From positions 9,375,001 through 9,439,000 of the forward strand of contig CM034099.1 of the NCBI GenBank assembly GCA_019914945.1: a DNA stretch of 64,000 bases, given 5' to 3'. Both the position numbers and the translations under genes were made by a program. The notes beneath the pieces were generated by a model. The model ran no database searches. It was not told where the DNA came from and saw nothing but the letters and a program-made list of their open reading frames with translations. The DNA comes from Typha latifolia (Eukaryota; Streptophyta; Magnoliopsida; Poales; Typhaceae). Shown here in pieces: positions 20,313 to 32,300 of the stretch (within the stretch, counting starts at the first letter, position 1; each line of letters opens with the position of its first letter).

Positions 20313-23300
20313 AGCCTTATGATACACTTAGTTAGGATCTTTTCTTATTGCATTAGTTGTTTATTTTCATTAAAATAAAATTTCTGTAGGTTGCGTTCGA
20401 ACGCTCTTGCAAACGCCTGCATCAGGTTGCGTTCGCATGCCTGTATCGCGTTCGCACTTACAGAGAACGTCTTTTATGATTTCGAACGCGATCGGGCGCG
20501 TTCGAACGCGATCGGCGGGAATCCTCTAGAATTAGGGTTACTTACTATTTTAAGACTTGTTGGCTAGCCTCTATATATATGTGGATGACAGCCAAATTCA
20601 TTATGCTATTGGAATATTAATTTCTTGTCTCTCTATAATCTATCTACCATAATCTCCCTCCTCCCTCTTCACTACCCTTCCAGCTCTATCGTTGGCAAGG
20701 TTTCTCTTAATTTCTAATCTCTCTCGACTGTCGAGCCACCCCTCTTCTTTGGGATCTCTACCATTTCGTTCCCTTCATCTATATCTTTTAATTACATCCA
20801 CCATCCATCTCCATCTTCATATCCATCTATAACCCTAACATCCACTCCACTTGTCACCACCACCATCACCCACGTTATTCCGTGTTTTCATCCCAGTTGC
20901 AGTTCGAATCTGTGAAGGGCGTAAATACAAAAGTTGTAGATCAGGAAGTTACGAATCTAACCCACTTGGTTCGTAATTTTATGATTATACGAGAATATTT
21001 GACGAATATTTTCCTATGGTTGTGCGGACTGCTTCGTACAATAAATTCAGATCTTGAAGGAATTGTTCCATAGCCGATCTTTTGGTACAAGAACCCATCG
21101 CCTTACTAAACCAAGCTCAAGCCAGCTTGATCACTTTGACAGTGGTGACATATGTGATGCCCTGGGGTAAATCTTTAAAGTTAAATATAATATTTGTTGC
21201 AAGTACTGTGGCTTAAATGTGTAAAGCTGGATTTTCTTAGTTGTTTCTCATATTGGTTGGAGATTTTTGAGTCCTTTTTAATCTTTTATATGTTTATCAG
21301 AAATACAAACTATTGATTCTACTCTTTTGTTGCATCAATTGTTCAACAACTAGATATGAGAATTGAGAAATGATCTATCGCTTTTTCTCTTGTACAATTA
21401 AAGAGCAATTTGAGTCACGAGACTCACAATGAAGTTCATGAAGTGGACATAACTGAGAACTTGAAGATGGTTACAGCTGCCACTAGTGGAACTGGTGCAA
21501 GTGGATCTAGAACTGGGTTGTTTAGAACACCCATTTCTGGAGGTGTGCAGAGTGCAACCTCTGCTCATGATTTACCTCCTCCAGCTTTGGCTGTTCGCAA
21601 TTTGATGGAACAGGTGATTTCTTTGTAGATATAGATTTTAGTGATAGCTTTTGTGTTGGTTGATGTCTCATGATTCCCTTTTTATTGATATGTTATTCCT
21701 TTTCATTTTATTCTATAAGCAGGCTAGGTTTGCTCATCTATGCACTGTCATGTCGCAAATGCATCATCGTCGTGCAGGGTACCCATTTGGTTCACTAGTT
21801 GACTTTGCATCAGATTCAGTGGGCCGTAAGTTGCCTTACTGTTTTTATTCTTCCATATAACATGCTATAAACTCAAAGCTTTTTATCCCTAAAGTCTAAG
21901 CATCACATGCAGATCCAATATTTTCATTATCACCATTGGCTATCCACACAAGAAACCTGTTGGCAGACCCAAGATGCACTCTTGTTGTACAGGTGTCAAC
22001 TTTTGCATAATTTTAAATCAAGAGAATCAAAATTGTATATTTTATCAAACTCAAATCTTATTTTATTCCTAGATACCTGGATGGAGTGGATTGTCAAATG
22101 CACGTGTGACAATATTTGGTGATGTTATGCCCCTCCCAGCTGACCAACAGGTTCTTTGAAGCTACATTACACATTTAATAGTATCATGTACTTAGTTTTC
22201 AATGTCAACGCATTTTCTATCCCGCACAGAGAAAAACATCTTGATTCTGATTTATATATCTTCCACTCCCCTCCTTCTGTCACTATGTTATCTCACCCTG
22301 AGTTAAACTGTAAATTAGGTTCTTTTCTAAAGACCATAAAAAAATAAAACCGACATTAAAGCAACTTAACAGTTGTGTCTACTTTAGAAACTTCTATTGC
22401 CAATTTTCTATCTTCTTAAGGTCTCCTACAAACTATATTGAGTTTTCGTGTTGTTAATAATCAAAGTAATCCTTCTCTTCTTTTACTCCTTACATGGTGG
22501 TTCTTCACTGTCTACAAACTATATAGACTGAAACTGATTGTTTTCTTTTGAAACTGACCAGCTTTTTCTTAAACTCAAGATAATGATTCTATAGTAAAGC
22601 ATGTGCTTTCTTGTTAGTTGTGTGTTGTGTGAGCATCAAAAGCAATTAGCTTGATTCCATTGTTGATTGTCAGTTAGCTTATTTATGGGAATTTATATAT
22701 ATATATTTTTAATTTTTGGATATATTTTCTATCTAAAAATTAGATTTGGCTTTAGAGTGTTCTATTTGGTTAAACCTCCTAAAATCTAGGAGATTTTGTT
22801 GTTTGTTTTAGAAATGTTTTATTAGGATTTAGTTGATTTATAAGTAAAAGAATCTAGTTTGGTTATAGATTGATTAGGAAAGATTATGATAAGTTTAGGT
22901 TATGAGGTGATGTAATCTCATTGTCTCTTTATGTAGAGATGATGGAATTTAAAAATTGAGAAAAAGAAAAATCATAGAAAATTGAAAAGTATTATTATTG
23001 TGGAGGATTCCATATTTATCCTTTTTCCTTTCTCCTCCCTATAGTTCTCCTTATTCTTCTCCTTCATCTCTTTTGTGGTAGATTATATGCTTTCTTTATC
23101 CCATACAATCTATATGGGTTTTCTTTTTCCTCAAAAGTTAGGTTGGTTAATTTTTTTTTTCCTACAACTTGGTAGGTTTTATTCAAGCATCTAAGTGTTG
23201 GAATCAAGATAAACCACCCGAGAAAATAATACATATCAACCATATTGGCTGTTACAATATTAGACTTTTTTTAATTATATAAAATTCTAAAAATCTAGAT

Positions 23301-26300
23301 TTTTTTTTAAAATTTTTGAGGAAATGATAAAAAAATAAGAAAATAATTACTATATATGAAACCTAAAAACAAAAAGGGGATATAATATTTTATCTCCTTG
23401 TGGTTTTACAAAATTTCCATGTACTTTTAACTTAAGCACTTATTCCTTTGGTGGTCTTGATTAAAGTGCGGCAATTATTTTTTTTTCATTATATTTGACG
23501 AAACTAGAGACTGAATTTATAGATACTCATTAGAGATAGTTATAGAGAATTGGATAAGATATCCAATCCATCTAAGATAATATCGATTGAATTTTAAATG
23601 ATAAAGATATGATAAATGTATTGAATAGATATATGTTTTTGTGATATCTTTGTCATCTAAGTTTGATCGGTATTATTTTAGATACGTTAGAAAGTATATT
23701 CAATCATCTACAACTTTGTTTCTACTTTCTAATGAGAATCTTCAAGTTCGACCTATGTTTGATCAAATATGATGAAAAAAATAACAGGTTACATTTTAGT
23801 TAAGAACACAGGGATTAAGTTCTTAAATTGAAAGTACATGTTGGTTTCATGCAATTGAGTCAAACCACATAGGGATAAAGTTCAATTAACCCATAATAAA
23901 AATGTACTCACACAAAACTATGATGAATACTGAGCTGGATCCGGTAAATTCTTATGGTTGTCATCATTATCACTATAAATTTATAAGTACTAATGTTTAG
24001 GATTTGGTATTCCAAAGAGTGATTGAATTAAACTAGTCATATAAATAGCTATCTTTTTTTATTGTGTCTGAGAATAACAACAAACAATATATGGATCTTG
24101 TGATGACTCTAAATAATTACTCGATGAATCAGTCATAGAGAGCAACATCCTCATGACGACATCGCTGATATGTATATGCATCCCTAATTAATTTGTCTTC
24201 AATTGCCGTCTTATTGTCTTCTCTCAATAAATAATGAAAGGACAATCTCACGACTAGTTGTATCATCAGGATAATGAATTTTTTGCCTTAATTTCTTTCT
24301 CTCAATCTCATATTATAATGATAGAACTAATTTTTTTTAATTGTCTCGTTGTCTATGTATTATATACTTTAATGTAGATAAAAAAGAAAGTAGTCCAATA
24401 TTTTTCATACCGTAATGGAGGCACAATTTGATTTAAGATTTTTACTTTTAGTATTAAATTTGGTGTCTTCTATCTAAAATTGAGTCACTTTTTAGCTAGA
24501 ATATTATGCGATATAGTTGTAACAAGTTTAGCAGTATTAAATTGCTCAATTCTCAATCTATATTTCTCCACCTGCAATATATTATTGCATAAAGTAGGTT
24601 AAAATTTAAAATAAATTATAATAAAATTATTTAATTGAATCATATCTTATATCTCACTTCTTTATGGAAAGGATTTATTTACAATTGTTAGACTCTAGTT
24701 TGCTAATTACATTCCTAACTCTCATTAGAATTTTAATTTCATTAGTAACATTTTCAGAGAACTAAAATCCTTGATTTATGAGATACCTTTTAGATATTGT
24801 AATTTGAAACTTGTAGGTATTCGAACTTCAAAGTACTTATAAATTAGTAAATTACAAGCACGCTTATCAGCATCGTGCATAGCTTGATGTAGCTCTTTGT
24901 TCCATCTAGAGTCAGTCAACTTTCACTTTCTGTAATTTTTTGCCTATATTTTTTATTGACTCCTTTGCTATGTGCATAACATCATATAAAAAACCTTTTT
25001 AAAACTTGGCCTTGTTGTGGTGGCAATTGCAATATTATCCCAAAATATATTTTTAAGAATCATGCTCTTTAAAGTTTCACCTAATCTTTGATTTTTAAGT
25101 TTTATGCTCTTAATCTTTATATATTACACTTGTGATATAAACATTTGCATAATATCACTTTTTTATCACATGATACTCTCAACAATAGTAAATGAGTGGC
25201 AAATCTAGTTATCTGCCTAAGTAAATTAAGAAACCCAGTTATAATTATATATAAAGTTTGTCAATCTTTGACCTACACGCAACACTTTGTTAATTTCAGA
25301 ATCTTTAACAATATCCTCTAATATGTCATTAGGATAATGTGCATCATATGACATTCAATATAAATGCTATATCTTCAACACAAGTAAAGGCTGAGACTAG
25401 CTCGTTGGCTAGTTTCAGTTGGGGTATCGGCTGTATTGTCGACCCTACTCGAAATGGGCTGGGATTGGTCGATCCGGGTCGGATCCTACCCGTCGACATC
25501 AATTTTTAATGTCCTCACTTTCCTAGCCACCTCTCCTTTCTCACTCTCCCTCTCTTTCTTTTCGCTTATTTCTCTCTTTTCTTTTCTTTCTCACTTTTTC
25601 CAAGGTTTCACCACTGGCGACCTCGACCTCCAATGACGTTTTCTAACTTTCGACCGACCTTGGGTGAGTTTTTTTTTAGTTTTTCTTTCTTTACTCTATT
25701 CCCTTTCTTTTTTCTCTCTCCTTGCTATTGTAGCAAGCTAGGAACTGCAGAGAGAGAGAGGGAAAGAGAAAGAGGAAGAAGAGAGAGGGAGAGAAAGAGA
25801 GAGAGAGGAAGAGAGAGAGAGATGCGATAGTTAAGAGGGAGGGAAGAAGAGAGAAGGGGTTGGGGGGAAGAGAAGAAAAAAAATCATAAAAAAATTGGAA
25901 GGGTTATCTTTTTCAATAATTATTTTATATTTTATTTTGTTTGTTTATATTTATCTACAGTGAAAAAATGGCTCCAAAAGATAACTTACATGATATTGAC
26001 ATTGGGTGGCAATATTACAACACTATTGGGCAAAATAAAAAGCATATTAAAAGCAACTGGTGTGAAAAGAAAATAAGTGGAGGTGTTAGTTATTTGAAAG
26101 AACATTTAGTTGGAAGACAAGAAATTATAGCAGCTTGCACTCAAGTGGTCATGGAATTTAGAAAATAAATTTTGACTCATTTAATAGGCAAAAAGAATAA
26201 TAAACATTATACACAATAAAAAGAGTCAATGATTCATAAAAAATTAATACATAATTCTGTACACACTGATAATAATAGTAGTGAGCAAAGTGTGAAGAAT

Positions 26301-29300
26301 GATGAAGAGAGAAATAAGGAGGATAATGAAAAAGAATAGAAATATGCATAGAGAGGAGGAAGAGATCAGAAGAAGCAGTGGGTAATTTTTAAAGATCTAG
26401 ATCAATTCATATATAAGACAAAAAAAAATATGTGGGTAGTATATCTACCCTTAGAACTCGTGGTGTTATAGCGTAGTCTGAAAATATTGGACCAATAGAT
26501 ACATATATTTAGAGAAAAATGAGTCATTTATAGGCTTCTATCAAGATAGCTCTCAAAGAAATTAAAAATACAAAGAAAGATATTGGTAGTACTATCTCTA
26601 TATTTTTCTTCTACGATCATATTTTTTTTAATAGAGCGGATAGTCCTTATTATCACACTATGGTAGATACTATACAATCAGTATGACTTGATATTCCGCC
26701 TCTTAATTTAAATGATATTGCTGCTAAATATCTTATGTTAGAGATAGATGAGCTTCACGTTTATATTGAGACATTTAAACGGTATGAGATGAATTTGATT
26801 ATACACTAATGTTTGATAGGTGGACTACACAAAATAGAAGAAATACATTTAATTTCATGATATACTCGGGTATGAGAATAATATTTTTGAAGTATGTTAA
26901 TGTTACTGCTCGTTTTAAAAGTGAAGATTATATTTATCAGTTGATGGATAAGGTGGTAGAAGAAATATGTTGAAAAAAAGGTAATCTTGTGGTTACTAAT
27001 AATATGGCTAATTATAAGGCTATTGAAAAATTACTTATAATGAAGAGATCTTATTTATATTGGATGTAATATGCTGCACATTGTATTAATCTCATATTAG
27101 AGGATATTACCAAGAAATTTGAAATTAATATGGTTACATATGAAGGTCAGAGGTTGATAAATTTCATATACAACCATGGTTTGGTTTTTAATTTATTTAG
27201 GCATATTACTAGTAGTAGGAAGATCATCAAATCCAACTTTACTAGATTTGAGAGAATCATACGCTACAAGGATAATACCATGCGAATGTTTACATTACAG
27301 GAGTGGCCTATAAAAATTAAGAATATGAAACCTACAGATAAACCTTTAGGTAAAACTTTAAAAAACATGATTTTTGGAAATACATCTTGGATAATATTAC
27401 AATTGTCACCGCAGTATTTGACGGTATTACGACTTGTAAATAGTGATGACAAGTCTGAGATGAGTTTTTTATACGAGGCAATGGATATAGCAAAAAAATA
27501 AAAAAAAATATGGGCAAAAGTCATAGGAAGTGGTGGAAGTTAATTAATTTCAGATGGAACAGACAACTATATAGAGATAGATACGCTACTGGTAGGCATG
27601 CTTTTAATTCACTAATTTACTTTTATTATGAATATATGAATGCTTACAAATTTTAAATTTCTACAGGTTATATTTTTAATTCAAGATTTCAGTTATCTAT
27701 AAATGTCAATTATGATGTTGAAGTCTTGTTGGGATTAGGAAGGTAATTAGCAGAGTAAAGCTTGTCATTCATAAACAAATCATTTGCGATAAAGAAGTGA
27801 ATTATGAGTCAATTAAATAATATTATTATTATTTGTCTCAAGGTTTAAGTTTCAACATAATTAGTTTCTTATTAAATGTATGTAATAATATATTTCAGAT
27901 GGAGAAATATAGATTGAGAATTGGTCAATTCAGTACTGTTAAAGTTGCTGCAGCTATATCTCGTAACACTATAACTGAATGGTGGTGTATTTATAGATGG
28001 AATGAGGCATCATCAAATTTGACACCAATAAGAAAAAATAATTTAAGTCATTGTGTTCATCACAGTGCGAAAAAAATTGGACTACTTTCTTCTTCATTCA
28101 CACTAAAACACGCAACAGAGTGACAATAAAAAAATTAAAGAAGTTAGTTTTCTATCATTATAATATGAGATTGAGGAAAAAAAATTTAAAAGGAAGGTAG
28201 AAAATGAAAAGCTAATTAATTTAAATTATATTTTTGATGAAGAAAACTCCTTGACTCCATGAATTTTAGAAGTAGAGGACATATTATTAGATAAGAAATA
28301 ACTCATGGTTAGATATAGAGGTGTCAAAATAAATGAGCAGCTCGAGCTTGACTTGGGCTCGGGCTCGACTCGGCTCAGTTCATGCTGAGTCGAGCCTAAG
28401 GTTATTTTCGAAGCTCGATCTAAATTTTGAGTCGAGCCTGAGCTGAAGCCAGCTCGCTCAGGCTTGGCTCGATGGGCTCGTTATGGCCTTTTTCTCAGTT
28501 AGAAGGCAAGTACTAGCTATATGCACATATATATATATATATATATTAAGACTAATCAAGTAATAGAGATGCTCATGGTATACTATGCCTATGCCTATGC
28601 ACCTATGCCTATGCCTATGCGTTATATGAGCAATAAATGAAGTCTCTTGTCAAGTTGACATCTCTAAGCAGAGGTCTAGGCTTGTCAAGTCGAGAGAGCA
28701 GTTGCTTATGGAGCTAATAAGCTAAAACTATTCCTATTATTTCAATGAGTGATTTAAAAGAGAGAGCATTTATTAGTAATACTAATCTCATAGTTTCCCA
28801 TTTCAATCTCCCCTTTGCCATATATATATGTGTAAGTGCAACCAAACTCCAAACTCTGGCAAGAGGGTGAAAGGTCCAATTTTAGAGCAGCGACCACTTT
28901 AGAGAGAGAGCAACAAGGAGCGGAAGAACTCAGATAAAGAAGATAGAAAACTCAACGCAAAGGCAATCCACATTCTATAAAAGAAGACGTGCCTAGCAAA
29001 ATCTCCTTCGGCCTCCCTTTCCTCCATCAACCTTCTCCTCCTTCGGCAAGCCGCCGCCGTCGTCGCATCCTTCTCCAATTAGGCTCGAGTTAGCTCGACT
29101 CGTTTTGAGCAGAGCCGAGCCTAAATATTAAAGTTTTTAATCGATTACCCTCCCTCTCTCTCGATCTTTCCTCCTCCCTCGAGCTAGGGTACTCGACACA
29201 AGCTTGCACAACGACAACAGCGAAGGCGATCGAAGATGGGTAGTTCGAGGACAAGGTTGATAGCGAGCGGCGAAGCTGTTAGGAGGGGTGTCGTGCGACA

Positions 29301-32300
29301 CCCCCCTCGTGCCACGTGTCGGTATGCCGGCAAGACAAGTGCTGACCGACATGCCCCTTTTTGATTGGCATGGCTATCCATGACTGTAATAGTTTATACT
29401 AGTATATCCTAAGGTTCTTAGTTTCGGCCGATTTCGAGTGAGATTGGCCAAAACAGATTGTGATCGACCCTAGCCAATCCCGTTCCCAGCTGAATAGGTT
29501 TCGGCTGGGGTATCGGCTGTTTACGGTTGATCCCGTCCAAAACAAGCGATACTAAGTCGAATCTGACCCAAGGAACATCAATAATTGATGTCCTCCTTTA
29601 CCTACCGCTCTCTTTTTTCTTTTCTTTTTTTCCTTATCTTTTCTCTTCTTTCTCACCTCTTCCATCGGCGGCCAAGTAGATCTCTGCCGACCTTGACCTC
29701 TAGCGACGTTCTCCGACGAAGACAATCTGTAGATCTCTGCCAGAGGTTATGGTGATTATGATGATGAAGACATAGAAATATATGAGATATTAAAGTTTTG
29801 AATTTTGAGTAAGTTAATACATTTTTTAAATTTTTACGCTTTATATGTGAGTAATTTTTATTTTGTTATTTTTTTAAACTTTTAGAAAATTTTCTATATT
29901 TTTAAATAATATTTAAAATTTTATGTAATTAAAAAATAGTCTAATCCAATAAAAGTGGCCAATACGGTCAATATGTATCATTTTTTTAGACGGCCAATAC
30001 TGATCCCAATACCGAGAACCTTGGTATATCCTCTCTATGCAAATATAATAAATGAGCATATAGCTATATCGGTATAGAACTTATTCCACAAGTGAACACT
30101 CCTTAAATTTTTCTAAAGTTTGTGGATCTCAATAACTTCACATATTATCAGCTATGTTTAAGAGCCAGGGAGCATTGCCTAGATAGAGAAATTGCATATC
30201 ATCCTTTGATATGTTTAGAAATTGTTGATATGTGATTTTATTGGAAGTAGTTTACCAGTTTTTTTCGTTCCATAAGTTTCTTAACCAAGCTAGTTGTGGT
30301 TTTCATAGTGCCCTTAGCACTTTTTGAAGTAAAGAAAGGTTCCAGAACAAGATTAATTATAGTTTACCATCCTTAATTAAGCTAGTTGTGAGTTTCGTGG
30401 TAATATTTTTGGGTTGTATCCTAAACATACTTTTGTGTAAGTTTAGATTGACTCATTTTTACGCAGCCTAAACTATTTTATAATTTATTATTAATCCTAA
30501 TATGATTTATATCCATATCCGTATAAGATCTCATTCATATTCGATTTATATCTATATCCGTTTAGTCGGGATATGACTTTTCATTTTGGTATCCGTATAA
30601 TATCCATGTTTGAAGCAAAAATATAGATCCGATCTGTATCCTCTCCGTTTTCAGTTTTTCACCCATAGCCCCTTTTTCACCTAAATGGTTGGGAGTCTTG
30701 CACAACAAGCTCATAGATGAATAAGATTAAATAAGGCTTGTACTAAATATCTCCTCAATGGAAAGAACCTTGCAGAGTTTTTTTTTTCAGCAAAAACTGA
30801 TTTAGCGGTTGCAATGATCTCTTGAATGGTTCTCTTATTTTGCTCATATCGTAAATCTGGAACTCCCTTTCTTTGTGGTTGCCAACACTTCTTTTCAGTG
30901 AGGTATGATGGGAAAAATGATCTGGAACTCCCTTTCTTATATTGTTTTCTCAAAATATTGGATTAACCTTTTTATTTGTTTATAGGTTATTGTTGACTTC
31001 ATATCATGAAAATTGTTACTATTGCCTGCTTCAGGAATGGGCTCGTCAGCAGTACATAGTAAAACATCAACAATGGGCATCCCATCAGTGGGGTAACTTT
31101 TACTATTATAGGATGGAAAACATAAGGTTTGTTCCCCTTCTTGTTGTGTAAAAAATGCTCTTACATCATGACAATTATCCTGTTAATTTTTTAAGGCCCT
31201 ACAAGCAAAGGGTGATTGATATAATCACATTTTCCATATTCTATGATTCTATTACAACTAGACAGTATTGTCGCTGTAAACAAGTGAAAGGAAACTGATT
31301 CTTGGTTAGATTGCCATAGATTGTACTGGTGCTTAGGTTTCTTCATGTCTATCTCAATCTGATTTTTGATTACATAGAGAGATGGAATCAACTGTTCAAG
31401 TTAATTTCTGACTCTTTACATTATTAAGATGAGAAGCTTTTGCCTAAAAGACTAAGCCTTCCTTTAGTCTCTTTTTCTGAATACAGAAATTTGGAAAATC
31501 ACTCCTCAATTACATTATACTAAAATTGCGAGAAGATAAATAGATCTTCCAAACTGCTTACTGGCTTAATTTGTTTCATGTCATGCCTCTCTCTTGCTAA
31601 AATCCTTGGACTCTTAAGATTGCCTACAAGATATCAGGATAATACTTCTCTAGAGGCTTGTGGATTTGGATTATGAACTTTAGTCCATCTTAGGGAAATT
31701 TATGACTGAGGAAATAGTGAACCGCTGCTGCAGGGCCTCATGCTATTCCTAACCCTTGTGTAATTCCCAAAAAGGCATACAGCCTTGAGACTTAAGATAG
31801 ATAGGAGCTCCCCTCCCCTCGAAGCGCAAAGATCCTAGCTATAGTGCATATTTGATACATAGGTTAATTCCCTAAATATGAGCCATATCAAGAGCCCTCA
31901 GTATCATTGAGAGATGGGGAGAAAGTCTTTGTGATTGGTTAACTATCTGTGCCTTCTGGACATTTCCTTTCCGTTGCTTAAGCTCTCATAGACCGTGGAG
32001 GTTTTCAAGTTCCACATTTAGATCCATCCTATAGTCGCAGAACTCGTTGAAGATCTCAATCAAGTGAATATACAATCTATAGCCACGATGGGATACACAC
32101 CTAGGGGCTGGCTGCCCAATTTAATTTATACCTACTATTCTGTCTGGTTTTTGGTTCCATGTCTAATTTTATTAGTAGCAATGATTCGGGCTAATTCTTC
32201 AATAAGAATGCAGAAGAAGCTTAAGATCGTCTACAAGATATCAGGTTAATACTTCTCTAGAGGCTTGTGTTTTTGGATTATGAGCTTTAGTCCGTCCCAT

